Shown: in pieces, positions 52,405 through 61,379 of the stretch
How positions within the stretch are numbered: position 1 is the stretch's first letter
How the letters are laid out: the number at the start of each line of letters is the position of its first letter
Source of the DNA: Paenibacillus farraposensis
GTDB lineage: Bacteria; Bacillota; Bacilli; Paenibacillales; Paenibacillaceae
Assembly (NCBI RefSeq): GCF_020736845.1
Contig: NZ_JAFFQR010000029.1
Location: 186,001 to 250,000 of the forward strand
Length of the DNA stretch: 64,000 nt
Direction of reading: 5' to 3'
Notes under the pieces: generated by a model
The model's database searches: none
Seen by the model: only the letters and a program-made list of their open reading frames with translations
What the model was told of the DNA's origin: nothing
Program-made: the position numbers and the translations under genes

Positions 52405-53739
52405 ATGGGTAAGTCTTCAACAGGCAGGCAAAAAGATCAAAAATTAAAATGGTGGCAGCTTAGTTTGTTAGGGATTGCAGGTACTATCGGAACAGGATAC
52501 TTCCTGGGGTCCGGCCTAGCCATTTCCATTGGCGGTCCAGCTGTTCTAATTGCATACTTTTTTGCAGCTGTTGGAACATATGTGGTGTTCGATGCCCTTT
52601 CACGTATGACGGCAGATCATCCAGAACAGGGTTCTTTCCGTTCCTATGCACAAAAAGCATTTGGGAATTGGGCAGGCTTTGGCAGTGGCTGGGTATATTG
52701 GTTCTCTGAATTGCTTATTAACGGCAGCCAGCTAACTGCGCTGTCTATATTCTCACGTTTTTGGTTTCCCGAGGTACCGATGTGGATCTTTGCGGCAGGC
52801 TTCGGCATTCTAGGGCTTGTGATTGTTTTTTTGGGTAATAAGGGTTTTGACCGTATTGAAAATGTACTGGCTATCATTAAGATGGCAGCTATTGTTATGT
52901 TCCTGGTTCTGGCTGTTGCGCTTTTGGCAGGCTGGATTGGAAGAGGAAAATATAATCCGAAGCTCCCAATCCATTACAAAGATTTTTTTCCAACCGGCGG
53001 GATAGGATTGTGGTCTTCTTTTATTTTTGCCTTCTATGCATATGGAGGTATTGAAGTGCTCGGAATTATGTCAAATCGGCTTCAACAGCCTAAGGAAGCA
53101 CCTAAAGCTGGAAAGGTGATGCTTATTACGCTGGTTGTAGTATATATGCTTTCTATTGGCCTGGCTGTATCTATGGTACCAATCCGTGTCTTTAATCCAC
53201 AAGAAAGCCCTTTTGTGCTTGCGCTCAGTAGTGATCATTTGGCTTTTGTCCCCCATTTGTTTAACGGAGTGCTTATTATTGCAGGGTTCTCAACGATGAC
53301 AGCATCCCTATACGCAGAAACATCTATGATGATTACTCTTGCACAGGAAGGAGATGCCCCCACATTATTTTCACGGAAGTGGAAGGGCAAATACCCTCTT
53401 TTTGCACTTAGTTTAATCTCTGTTGGATTAATTGCAGCAATTGTCATGTCGTTGCTGTTACCGGGGAAAGTATATGAATATATTACAACTGCTGCGGGTT
53501 TAATGCTGCTATATAACTGGTGCTTTATTTTGTTGTCTTCAGGCAAGCTACTGGAGCCGAGCAGATCAAGCAACATTAAACGTTGGATTGGATTATGGTT
53601 AATAGCCATGGCTGTGGTCGGATCTTTTTTTCATAAGCTTAGCCGTCCCGGTGTTTATATCAGCTTCCTGCTTGTCTTATTAGTTGCGATAAGTGACTTC
53701 ATTGTGCAATGGGTTCGTCAAAAGCATATGAAGGCCTAA
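52405..53739 (+). CDS. Amino acid permease, APC superfamily
   Basis: A protein of about 444 residues with 12 predicted helices. The first helix has the APC glycine motif (LLGIAGTIGTGYFLGSGLAI) and helix 6 the FYAYGGIEVLGI segment, both substrate-contact regions of GABA/amino-acid permeases. It is a proton-driven importer at the cytoplasmic membrane; substrate unknown. The ATG giving MGKSSTGRQ has AGGGTGAT upstream; an earlier frame start at 52321 lies too close to the previous terminator. It converges with the LysE-type exporter gene. Confidence 0.9.
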   Translation: MGKSSTGRQKDQKLKWWQLSLLGIAGTIGTGYFLGSGLAISIGGPAVLIAYFFAAVGTYVVFDALSRMTADHPEQGSFRSYAQKAFGNWAGFGSGWVYWFSELLINGSQLTALSIFSRFWFPEVPMWIFAAGFGILGLVIVFLGNKGFDRIENVLAIIKMAAIVMFLVLAVALLAGWIGRGKYNPKLPIHYKDFFPTGGIGLWSSFIFAFYAYGGIEVLGIMSNRLQQPKEAPKAGKVMLITLVVVYMLSIGLAVSMVPIRVFNPQESPFVLALSSDHLAFVPHLFNGVLIIAGFSTMTASLYAETSMMITLAQEGDAPTLFSRKWKGKYPLFALSLISVGLIAAIVMSLLLPGKVYEYITTAAGLMLLYNWCFILLSSGKLLEPSRSSNIKRWIGLWLIAMAVVGSFFHKLSRPGVYISFLLVLLVAISDFIVQWVRQKHMKA

Positions 53740-53766
53740 CTAATACTCATGTCAAAAAACTAAGAA

Positions 53767-54399
53767 TTAGTGGAAAAACAGTAATCGAAATGCCTGCACA
53801 CCAAAATAAAAGCCAAAGCCTACAAGAGATAAACCGGACAGCCAAGAGATGGTTTTAAGCAGTTTGGTTTTTAGAAAATTGTGGAAAATACTTGAAGCAG
53901 CAGCCATGGTCACATCCCAGAGCAGCACGCCTAACACGATGGCTCCGCTAAAGATCAATAACTGTTGTACTGGATATGAATTAGCGACGTTTGCCAGTAT
54001 TGATCCGTAAATGCCAAGCCAGAAAAGAATGGAGAGAGGATTAAATAGTGACATAAGAAAGCCAGAAAGAAATGAGTTGGTTAGTGTACTACCATTTCCT
54101 CTTAAATTGGATTCTGAAATTACACCTGCATTTTTAATGCTTTCAAGACCTGTATACACAAGTACGAAAAAACCAAACATCCATAAAAAAGCTTTGACAA
54201 ATGGGGAATTCAGCAGGTGAATCATTCCAAAATAAACTAGCAGCATATAGATGATATCTGCGGTTATTGCGCCAAGCCCGATAAACCAGGCGTGCCAAAA
54301 TCCATTCCTGATTCCTCGATCCAACTGTGCAGCATTAATCGGTCCAATGGGAGCGGAAAGTGACAAACCAAGAAAAACATAACTAATAATTGTATTAAT
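53767..54399 (-). CDS. LysE family amino-acid exporter; possible ATT start
   Basis: A protein of about 210 residues with six helices. The LysE signature is at the start (LSLSAPIGPINAAQLDRGIRNGFWHAW). It exports amino acids or derivatives. A perfect AAGGAGG lies 8 nt before the in-frame codon ATT at 54399-54397, giving I/MNTIISYVFLGLS, the normal family N-terminus. The nearest conventional start, ATG at 54444, has no ribosome-binding site and would translate through the AAGGAGG. I therefore favour the ATT start. Confidence 0.78.
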   Translation of the reverse strand: MNTIISYVFLGLSLSAPIGPINAAQLDRGIRNGFWHAWFIGLGAITADIIYMLLVYFGMIHLLNSPFVKAFLWMFGFFVLVYTGLESIKNAGVISESNLRGNGSTLTNSFLSGFLMSLFNPLSILFWLGIYGSILANVANSYPVQQLLIFSGAIVLGVLLWDVTMAAASSIFHNFLKTKLLKTISWLSGLSLVGFGFYFGVQAFRLLFFH

Positions 54400-54599
54400 C
54401 TTGTTTTCCTCCTTGAGTATTATGGATGTTATGTATTTGTCCATTCTAGTTTATTCGGACAAATCCGTGTGTAAGACCATAATTTTTTGTCGTATATTCC
54501 AGGAGTTTCTTTTTGTGTCCGGGAGGATTGTATGATGCATAAGTTTACGTGGAAAATGAATAATATGGATAGCATTTTCCTAAGGAGGAAATAAACCTG

Positions 54600-56270
54600 A
54601 TGCTTGCTGATAACAGATTACTCATTGCTGCTCTAGGCGGTGTGAATGAAATCGGGAAAAACATGTATTTCATCCAATACGATCAGGATATTGTCGTAAT
54701 CGATTGTGGCTCCAAGTTTCCTGATGAAAATTTGCCTGGTATTGATCTCATTGTGCCGGATGTCACCTATTTGCTGGAAAACCAGGATAAAGTTAGAGCG
54801 ATCATTGTAACTCATGGCCATGAGGATCACATTGGGGGCATTCCTTATTTACTGAAGCAGATTAACATTCCCGTATTTGGGACAAAGCTCACCATCGAAT
54901 TGTTAAAGATTAAGTTAAAAGAGCACGGTCTTTTACGTGATGCTGAGCTTCATCTTATTGATGCGAAATCAACCATCGATATAGGCACGATCCAGGCTTC
55001 CTTTTTCACTACTGTCCACAGCATCCCGGACTGCCTGGGCGTTGTTTTTCAGACACCGGAAGGAAATGTGGTCCATACTGGCGACTTCAAATTCGATATG
55101 TCTCCCGTAAGCGGGCCTTTTCCGGATCTTCACCGGATGGCTGATATTGGAAAGCAGGGGGTTAAAGTACTTCTCTCCGAAAGCACGAATGCGGAAAGAC
55201 CGGGGTTTACGCCATCAGAACGTCTGGTCGGCTCGCATATTCTGGATGCATTCGCCAGAGCCAAGCAGCAGGTATTTATCTCCACGTTCGCTTCTAATGT
55301 CAACCGTGTCCAGCAAGTCATTGACGCGGCTGTGGAAACCGGACGTAAGCTGGTTTTGCTCGGACGCAGCATGATAAATGTGGTGACGGTGGCCAAGGAA
55401 CTGGGCTTTTTGAAGATGCCGGAGGACTTATTAATCGAGCCGGGAGAAACAGAGCGGTTTCCTGTAGAAAAAATTGCAGTTTTATGTACAGGAAGTCAGG
55501 GCGAGCCTATGGCCGCACTGTCCCGTTTGGCCAATTCCTTGCATCCCAAAATCGAAATTTTGCCCGGTGATACTGTAATTATTGCTGCGGGGGCCATCCC
55601 CGGGAATGAGCGCAACCTTTCCCAGGTCATTGACAACTTGTATGTACTGGGCGCCGAGGTTATTTATGGATCGGGCAACGCCACAGGAATGCACGTATCC
55701 GGTCATGGCAGCCAGGAAGAGCTAAAATTAATGATGACACTGATGAAGCCACAGTATTTGATCCCTATACATGGCGAATTCAGAATGTTATATCGGCATC
55801 GCCAATTGGCGGATTCTGTGGGGATTCCGATGGAGAATGTATTTATCGTCCATAATGGTGATACCATTCAAATTGAAGAAGGAAGAGCATCCCTGGGCCC
55901 TAAAGTGCCATCCGGCAATAGTCTGGTCGATGGGCTGGTGACAGGTGACGTAGGTAACATTGTGCTGCGAGACCGGAAAAAGCTTTCTTCAGACGGAATG
56001 CTGATTATTGTCATGACGTTAAGCAAAAACGAGAAACAAATGCTTGCAACGCCCGAGATCATTTCAAGGGGATTTGTATATGTCAGGGATTCCGAAGACC
56101 TCATGAAGCAAATCCACGAAACGATCATGTCCACAGTGAGTGAGCTGACAGAAACCGAAATGAGCCAGTGGAGTCTGATTAAGCAGATGCTAAAAGATGA
56201 TGTGGGCCGCTTTATTTACAGTCAGACCAAGAGAAGACCGATGATTTTGCCTATTATTATTGAGGTATAG
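54600..56270 (+). CDS. Ribonuclease J
   Basis: A 556-residue metallo-beta-lactamase/beta-CASP RNase, the standard length for RNase J1/J2. The metal-binding motif is THGHEDHIGG (His72-Gly-His74-Glu-Asp76-His77), with further ligands in HTGDFKFD; late motifs include ATGMHVSGHGSQEELKLM and PIHGEFRM. It performs 5'-to-3' exo- and endonucleolytic RNA decay. AAGGAGG precedes the ATG. Whether this is the J1 (rnjA) or a paralogous copy cannot be settled here; no RpoY-type gene precedes it. A terminator follows, then a group II intron relic. Confidence 0.94.
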   Translation: MLADNRLLIAALGGVNEIGKNMYFIQYDQDIVVIDCGSKFPDENLPGIDLIVPDVTYLLENQDKVRAIIVTHGHEDHIGGIPYLLKQINIPVFGTKLTIELLKIKLKEHGLLRDAELHLIDAKSTIDIGTIQASFFTTVHSIPDCLGVVFQTPEGNVVHTGDFKFDMSPVSGPFPDLHRMADIGKQGVKVLLSESTNAERPGFTPSERLVGSHILDAFARAKQQVFISTFASNVNRVQQVIDAAVETGRKLVLLGRSMINVVTVAKELGFLKMPEDLLIEPGETERFPVEKIAVLCTGSQGEPMAALSRLANSLHPKIEILPGDTVIIAAGAIPGNERNLSQVIDNLYVLGAEVIYGSGNATGMHVSGHGSQEELKLMMTLMKPQYLIPIHGEFRMLYRHRQLADSVGIPMENVFIVHNGDTIQIEEGRASLGPKVPSGNSLVDGLVTGDVGNIVLRDRKKLSSDGMLIIVMTLSKNEKQMLATPEIISRGFVYVRDSEDLMKQIHETIMSTVSELTETEMSQWSLIKQMLKDDVGRFIYSQTKRRPMILPIIIEV

Positions 56271-56329
56271 GAATAGCGGCAAACATCAAAATAAGATGGA
56301 TCTTGTTCAAAAATACACCATTACTCCCA

Positions 56330-56371
56330 AAAAAGACTTAAATCAGCAATATGACTGATTTAAGTCTTTCT
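56330..56371 (+). terminator. Terminator of the RNase J gene
   Basis: A 17-bp perfect stem (AAAAAGACTTAAATCAG / CTGATTTAAGTCTTTCT) with an 8-nt loop. Confidence 0.88.
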
Positions 56372-56375
56372 AATT

Positions 56376-56514
56376 GTGCGCCCGGCATGGGCGATAACTT
56401 GGCGGTGAAAGTCCGCTACAGGCAATGCCGATTAATGGCGGTTTGCAGCGAAGCGGAGGATTTGAATCTGGAGAAGGGACAGCGATCGTAAGATCAAAGC
56501 CTACGCGCAGCGTC
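56376..56514 (+). mobile_element. 5' relic of a group II intron (probably class IIC)
   Basis: GTGCGCCCGGCATGGGC at 56376-56392 is the conserved 5' end of bacterial group II introns (GUGCGNC-type start with a GCCC/GGGC first stem). It is followed by GGCGGTGAAAGTCCGCTACA, a typical domain I stem, and about 100 further bases of similar character. No intron-encoded reverse transcriptase or 3' end follows; the next gene's stop is at 56515. The intron begins 5 bp after a terminator stem, the insertion preference of class IIC introns. Confidence 0.72.
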
Positions 56515-57774
56515 TTAATTGTTTATGGCCGCTTGTGTTCCTGCTGTATGCCCTGTCGTAAACGCCGCTGTAATATTATAGCCGCCAGTGTAGCCATGAA
56601 TATCCAAAATCTCACCACAGAAAAACAATCCCGACATCAGCCTGGACTCCATTGTTTTGGGGTTAATCTCCTTTAAATTCACACCGCCCCCGGTAACAAA
56701 CGCTTCCTTCAAAGAGAGCGTACCATTCACGCGGATTGGAAACGCCTTGATGTGATGGGCAAGCTCCTGCCACTGCTGCTTGGGAATATGATCATAAGTT
56801 GTATCCTCGCGCAGCCCAGCTTGCTGGAGCAATAAAGGAATTAAGCGTTCCGGTATATATGGCTTAAGTACGTTCTTGATCGCCTTTTTGGCATCAGCTG
56901 CTGCCAGCGCCAGTGTTTCGCGGTAGACTTCATCAGCATGCTTGTGAGGCTGCAAATCGAGAGTCAGCAGCACCGTGCTGGTCTTGTCCTTTTTCATCCC
57001 TTTGACGACAAACTGACTGCACCGCAGTGCAGTTGGCCCGGACAGGCCGAAATGTGTGAAAATCATATCTCCTTCGTGAACGATCACTTTCTTGTGCTTG
57101 GCATTCCATACAGTCAGGCTGATATCGCGCAAGGATAGTCCCTGAAGTTCCTTCGTCTGGATAAACGGCTCGCCTGACGTCAACGGTACCTCCGTTGGAT
57201 ACAGCTCTGTAATCGTGTGCCCGGCTTGTTCGGCCCAAGCATAACCGTCGCCTTCCGAGCCTGTATGTGGGACAGATTTGCCGCCGACGGCTACAATGAC
57301 GTTACGGCTGCGCAGGATTTCCCCGGAACGCAGCCTCACACCAGCCGTATGACCTTCTTTATAAATAACTTCTTGTACGGGGCAGCTTGTACGAATGTCG
57401 ACTCCTTGAGAACGTACTTTGTTGACCAAAGCATCAACAACTGTCTTGGCTTTGTCCGTCACTGGGAACATGCGCCCGTTGTCTTCTTCTTTCAAGGCTA
57501 TACCCATCCCCTCAAAAAAGGCGATGATGTCCCGATTGCTGAATGCCGCCAGTGCACTGTGCAGAAAACGGCCATTCCCCGGGATATGCCGGATAAGCTC
57601 GTCCAGCTCCTTGGCATTAGTGACATTGCAGCGTCCTCCGCCGGAAATACCGAGCTTGCGCCCGAGTTTATTCCCCTTTTCCAGTAAAAGCACCCTGGCG
57701 CCCTTACCGCTGGCTGCCGCAGCGGCCATCAACCCGGCTGAGCCGCCTCCGATCACAATCACGTCGTAAATCAT
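56515..57774 (-). CDS. FAD-dependent oxidoreductase, YhiN/HI0933 (BaiN-like) family
   Basis: A 419-residue flavoprotein. The N-terminal dinucleotide site is IVIGGGSAGLMAAAAASGKG with the acidic end LLLEKG, followed by the family signature KLGISGGGRCNVTNA. The C-terminal FAD contact is GLFFCGEILDIHGYTGGYN. The family has unclear physiological substrates; one member acts in bile-acid metabolism. AAGGAAGAG precedes the ATG. The stop directly adjoins the intron relic. Confidence 0.92.
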   Translation of the reverse strand: MIYDVIVIGGGSAGLMAAAAASGKGARVLLLEKGNKLGRKLGISGGGRCNVTNAKELDELIRHIPGNGRFLHSALAAFSNRDIIAFFEGMGIALKEEDNGRMFPVTDKAKTVVDALVNKVRSQGVDIRTSCPVQEVIYKEGHTAGVRLRSGEILRSRNVIVAVGGKSVPHTGSEGDGYAWAEQAGHTITELYPTEVPLTSGEPFIQTKELQGLSLRDISLTVWNAKHKKVIVHEGDMIFTHFGLSGPTALRCSQFVVKGMKKDKTSTVLLTLDLQPHKHADEVYRETLALAAADAKKAIKNVLKPYIPERLIPLLLQQAGLREDTTYDHIPKQQWQELAHHIKAFPIRVNGTLSLKEAFVTGGGVNLKEINPKTMESRLMSGLFFCGEILDIHGYTGGYNITAAFTTGHTAGTQAAINN

Positions 57775-58065
57775 GAAATCTCTTCCTTTTCGTTGCCAAT
57801 TTTCAAAAAAATTTAGAATGGTGTAACAGTTCTTTCATTATATCGTAATAGCGTCTCTTTAAATAAGCTTTAGCGTCATATTGCATGTGAAGTTCCCATT
57901 TTTCGGGTCTGAGCATACGTAAAAACGCTTTCGTTCTATTTAATTGTCGTTTTGCGGATTTTGTCGTTCTACACCGGAATTTTAACACATATATTGTAAT
58001 ATATTGTAGCCTGTGCTTTAATTCAACTAACGGCGTCAAGGAAAGATGAGGAGGAGGAAAAGTCC

Positions 58066-59796
58066 TTGTTAATTGCGTTGAAGGAAAGTGTGCTCCAGGT
58101 TCTCCTTGCCGTTATATCGGCGGGTTTTTTCTCTATATTAACGGATTCTGGGGATAAGAAAAAGGTTTGGGGTGGTCATCTGCTTCCCGGTCCTAATCAA
58201 GGAATACTTTACTTGTGTTGCTTGCCAGCCATCATGCTATGCTCTCTCTTTCAATATCAGTCTCCATATGGTCTACCTTCCAATCTCGGAATTATACCCC
58301 TCACAGTCGGCATCATGTACGGTAGACGTCGTACCGCCATTGCGCTCGCCGCTTCTGCATTCATGGGGATCCTGATTATAGCCCAGGCGATAGGCATGTC
58401 GCCGATGTATGTGGGCACAGGTTTTATTCTTTTTCCTTTTATGCTACTTCATGTCAGGTTTTTCCAAAGGGGAACACTGTTGGACAAAAAGCTTCTGATC
58501 TCCGCTTACGTAGTAGGTGATATGCTGCTTAAGGCGTTATTTCCGCTATTGTGGGGCAAACAGGATGTATGGATATATGTTCCCGATGTGCTTACTACGC
58601 TATGGAATATTACCACAGGTATACTGGCAAGCTTTTTGGTTGTGAACCTGATGCATGACGCTTTCGAGAAACTGGCGTTGCGGCGCGATGTGAGCAAATT
58701 TACGAGCAAATACTTAATTGAAGCAGATAAGCTGCGTCAGGTCATGGATTTGATGCCTTTATCCCTGGTCACTCTGGACAGCGAAGAGCGAATTGTACAT
58801 ATGAACAAAACGATGCTGGAATTTTATCGGGACTTCGATCCTCTCGTTACACTGCCCGAGTTAGTGGGTCGTCCATTGACCTCGTTACATGACTTTAACA
58901 TTCCACCGCCGGTTAACGAACGAATCGCGAAAGCACTGGAAGGGGAGGCGAGTGCTGATTTTATTAATGTACCGCCTAAAGTGTTCTTTTGCAACTTTCT
59001 TCCCATGCATGACAAAGATGTAGAAAAACCGACAGGTGCTATTATAACTTTGCAGGATATTACAGAGCTGGAGACACTCCGCAGTGAACTGGGGAATTTC
59101 GAGAGGCTTAGTCTGGTCGGCCAGATGGCAGCAGGCATCACTCATGAAATACGCAATCCCATGGCGGTGGTACGTGGATTTTTACAGCTTATGCGTGAGA
59201 AAAGCCCGGATTCTCTTGGCCATTACTACCGTATTGTGATGGAGGAACTGGATCGGGCCAACGGAATTATTAACGATTTTCTTTCACTTGCCCAAAATCG
59301 GATTGTAGAGAAGGAGCAATGCCATCTTCATGATATTATTCGTGAGCTCTCGCCTTTATTGTGGGCAGATGCGAATCTGAGGGGACAGACGATTGAGCTA
59401 AAGCTGGAGGATCATGTGACGACGCTGCATCTGAACCCAAAGGAAATGAAGCAATTGCTGCTTAACTTGTCGCGTAATGGGATGGAGGCTATGGAGGAAA
59501 AGGGTGTACTAACCATTTCCACTCATGAGGAAGAGGATTTTGTGGAGCTGGAAGTAAAGGATACAGGATCGGGAATTCCGCAAAAACAGCTTGAAAAGCT
59601 GTTCCAGCCTTTTTATACCACCAAAACGAAAGGCACGGGCCTGGGACTGGCCATATGCCAAAGCATCGTGGAGCGGCATCACGGTACAATCACCGTAGAT
59701 TCCGTGGAGGGAGCAGGCACGCAGTTTAGAGTCCGATTGCGTAAAACCATCCCAACCTACAGGGAGCCTTCTGTCGTGAATTCCATACAGAATTAA
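58066..59796 (+). CDS. Membrane sensor histidine kinase, KinB-like
   Basis: A 576-residue protein. Six N-terminal membrane segments (~1-200, including GLPSNLGIIPLTVGIMYGRR, the 5TM-LYT receptor type), a PAS domain (~225-345, QVMDLMPLSLVTLDSEERIV), HisKA with acceptor His in MAAGITHEIRNP (~362) and an HATPase domain with LLNLSRNGMEAM, DTGSGIP and GTGLGLAI. This is the layout of KinB-type kinases that start the sporulation phosphorelay; no response regulator gene is adjacent. The TTG start follows GAGGAGGAAA. Confidence 0.92.
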   Translation: MLIALKESVLQVLLAVISAGFFSILTDSGDKKKVWGGHLLPGPNQGILYLCCLPAIMLCSLFQYQSPYGLPSNLGIIPLTVGIMYGRRRTAIALAASAFMGILIIAQAIGMSPMYVGTGFILFPFMLLHVRFFQRGTLLDKKLLISAYVVGDMLLKALFPLLWGKQDVWIYVPDVLTTLWNITTGILASFLVVNLMHDAFEKLALRRDVSKFTSKYLIEADKLRQVMDLMPLSLVTLDSEERIVHMNKTMLEFYRDFDPLVTLPELVGRPLTSLHDFNIPPPVNERIAKALEGEASADFINVPPKVFFCNFLPMHDKDVEKPTGAIITLQDITELETLRSELGNFERLSLVGQMAAGITHEIRNPMAVVRGFLQLMREKSPDSLGHYYRIVMEELDRANGIINDFLSLAQNRIVEKEQCHLHDIIRELSPLLWADANLRGQTIELKLEDHVTTLHLNPKEMKQLLLNLSRNGMEAMEEKGVLTISTHEEEDFVELEVKDTGSGIPQKQLEKLFQPFYTTKTKGTGLGLAICQSIVERHHGTITVDSVEGAGTQFRVRLRKTIPTYREPSVVNSIQN

Positions 59797-59824
59797 TTAT
59801 ACAAATATATAGGTCCTTATTTTT

Positions 59825-59854
59825 TTGCAAATTACGTGAAAAAGATTGTATAAT
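59825..59854 (+). promoter_or_regulatory. Sigma-A promoter of the bacilliredoxin gene
   Basis: TTGCAA (59825-59830), 18-bp spacer, TATAAT (59849-59854), about 85 bp before the ATG. Confidence 0.7.
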
Positions 59855-59938
59855 GGAGATTAAGTTTCCGTGTCTTTAAGACAGGAGGATCAACTGAACC
59901 ACGTAGTATACATGATTTTGTAAAAGGAGCGGGAAAAT

Positions 59939-60373
59939 ATGTCTATGTCTTTTGACCAATATATGAGAGATTCAGTTCAACCAATGCGCGATGAGCTGAC
60001 CAACCTTGGATTTCAGGAGCTGCGCACTGCAGAAGAAGTGGAAGCCAAGCTGCCTACTGCCAAAGGAACAACGCTGGTTGTTGTAAACTCGGTATGCGGC
60101 TGTGCCGCTGGTCAATGCCGTCCGGGTGTGGGCGAAGCGCTCAAGCATGATATTACACCGGACCACCTGTATACGGTCTTTGCCGGACAGGAAAAGGAAG
60201 CAACGGCGAAGGCTCGCGAATATTTCGCACCGTATCCGCCATCTTCTCCTTCCATCGCGCTGTTGAAAGACGGCGAGCTGGTACACTTCATCGAGCGTCA
60301 CCAGGTAGAGGATCGCTCGGCAGATCAAATCGCAGCTGATTTGACCAGTGCATTTGATCGTTTTTGCCGGTAA
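59939..60373 (+). CDS. Bacilliredoxin, BrxA/BrxB family
   Basis: A 144-residue thioredoxin-fold protein of the YphP/YqiW family. The active-site CGC motif is at Cys53-Gly-Cys55 (NSVCGCAAGQC), with a third Cys at 60. Bacilliredoxins remove bacillithiol from S-bacillithiolated proteins after oxidative stress. KGTTLVVVN before the motif and YPPSSPSIALLKDGELVHFIERH after it are typical. AAAGGAGC precedes the ATG. It has its own promoter and terminator. Confidence 0.93.
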   Translation: MSMSFDQYMRDSVQPMRDELTNLGFQELRTAEEVEAKLPTAKGTTLVVVNSVCGCAAGQCRPGVGEALKHDITPDHLYTVFAGQEKEATAKAREYFAPYPPSSPSIALLKDGELVHFIERHQVEDRSADQIAADLTSAFDRFCR

Positions 60374-60388
60374 GACTGCTCAAGCTAT

Positions 60389-60427
60389 GCCCCGCATTTT
60401 TCGCCTGCGAAATTTGCCGGGGCTTTT
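60389..60427 (+). terminator. Terminator of the bacilliredoxin gene
   Basis: GCCCCG...CGGGGC with an extended inner stem (TTTCGC / GCGAAA) and TTTT. Confidence 0.82.
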
Positions 60428-60486
60428 GCATGTTGGCTTGCCATGTTGCCTTGTGAAGTAAATTCCTAAAAAGAGGTGCATATCTG

Positions 60487-61296
60487 ATGAGTTTGCAGGA
60501 ACAGATTATTGCTGAACTAGGAGTACAGCCTACGATTAATGTAGAGGCAGAGGTTCGCAAACGCGTGGATTTCCTCAAGTCGTATGTCACGAAAACCGGA
60601 AGCAAAGGACTACTGATCGCCATCAGCGGCGGGATTGACAGTGCTGTAGCGACTGCTCTGTGCAAGCGGGCTACAGATGAGCTGACGCAGGAGCAAGGGG
60701 AAGAGTACAAAACATTGGGCGTGTTCCAGCCGTATGGCAAGCAGGAGGATATCGAGCATAGCTATGCAGTTGCCAAAGCATTCGACCTGAAATACGCCGC
60801 GGAAACGAACATTAAGGAAGCGGTAGACAAGGTTGCCGTGGAAGTGGAGCACTCGCTAAAGGATATCGGTCTTGAGCGTTCCATTACTCCGCAGGTGAGA
60901 GGGAATGTAAAGGCAAGAACACGCATGGTGGTTCAGTACGCGCTCGCTAATGAGCTGAATCTGCTTGTTGTTGGCACGGATCATGCTTCTGAAGCCATCA
61001 CTGGCTTTTATACAAAATGGGGCGATGGTGCAGTCGATATTACGCCGCTTAGCACGCTGAACAAACGCCAGGTGCGTATGCTGGCGAGCCACCTTGGAGT
61101 TCCGCAGGCCATTTTGGACAAAGCGCCTACAGCGGGATTGTGGGAAGGCCAGACAGACGAAAAAGAATTGGGCATCACCTATGAGGCCAACAGCGACTAT
61201 CTGGAAGGGAAGGAAATTGATCCGGCGGCACGCGAAAAGCTGGAAAGCTTCTTCCTGCGTACAGCCCATAAGCGGACAAGCATTCCGGGAGTGTAA
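60487..61296 (+). CDS. nadE: Ammonia-dependent NAD+ synthetase
   Basis: A 269-residue enzyme that turns nicotinic acid adenine dinucleotide, ATP and ammonia into NAD+. The PP-loop SGGIDSA is at 47-53, followed by the family segments VQYALANELNLLVVGTDHASE and GFYTKWGDGAVDI, and the C-terminal HKRTSIPGV. There is no glutaminase domain, so it is the short NadE type of B. subtilis. AAGAGGTG precedes the ATG. Monocistronic. Confidence 0.97.
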   Translation: MSLQEQIIAELGVQPTINVEAEVRKRVDFLKSYVTKTGSKGLLIAISGGIDSAVATALCKRATDELTQEQGEEYKTLGVFQPYGKQEDIEHSYAVAKAFDLKYAAETNIKEAVDKVAVEVEHSLKDIGLERSITPQVRGNVKARTRMVVQYALANELNLLVVGTDHASEAITGFYTKWGDGAVDITPLSTLNKRQVRMLASHLGVPQAILDKAPTAGLWEGQTDEKELGITYEANSDYLEGKEIDPAAREKLESFFLRTAHKRTSIPGV

Positions 61297-61324
61297 GCAC
61301 GAAATCTTATGAATGGTAAAAACC

Positions 61325-61365
61325 AATACAAACGGCGATCCGCCCGGCGGATCGCCGTTTGTATT
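61325..61365. terminator. Bidirectional terminator between nadE and the hydrolase
   Basis: A nearly perfect 20-bp palindrome centred at 61345 (AATACAAACGGCGATCCGCC and its complement). The AT ends on both sides serve the two convergent genes. Confidence 0.85.
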
Positions 61366-61379
61366 GAAGGGGCTGTAGC

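Noticed and set aside
57803-58039. 78-codon basic minus-strand frame before the KinB-like gene
   Set aside because: TTG start with no ribosome-binding site, overlaps the promoter region of the kinase; kept out although the basic composition is notable.
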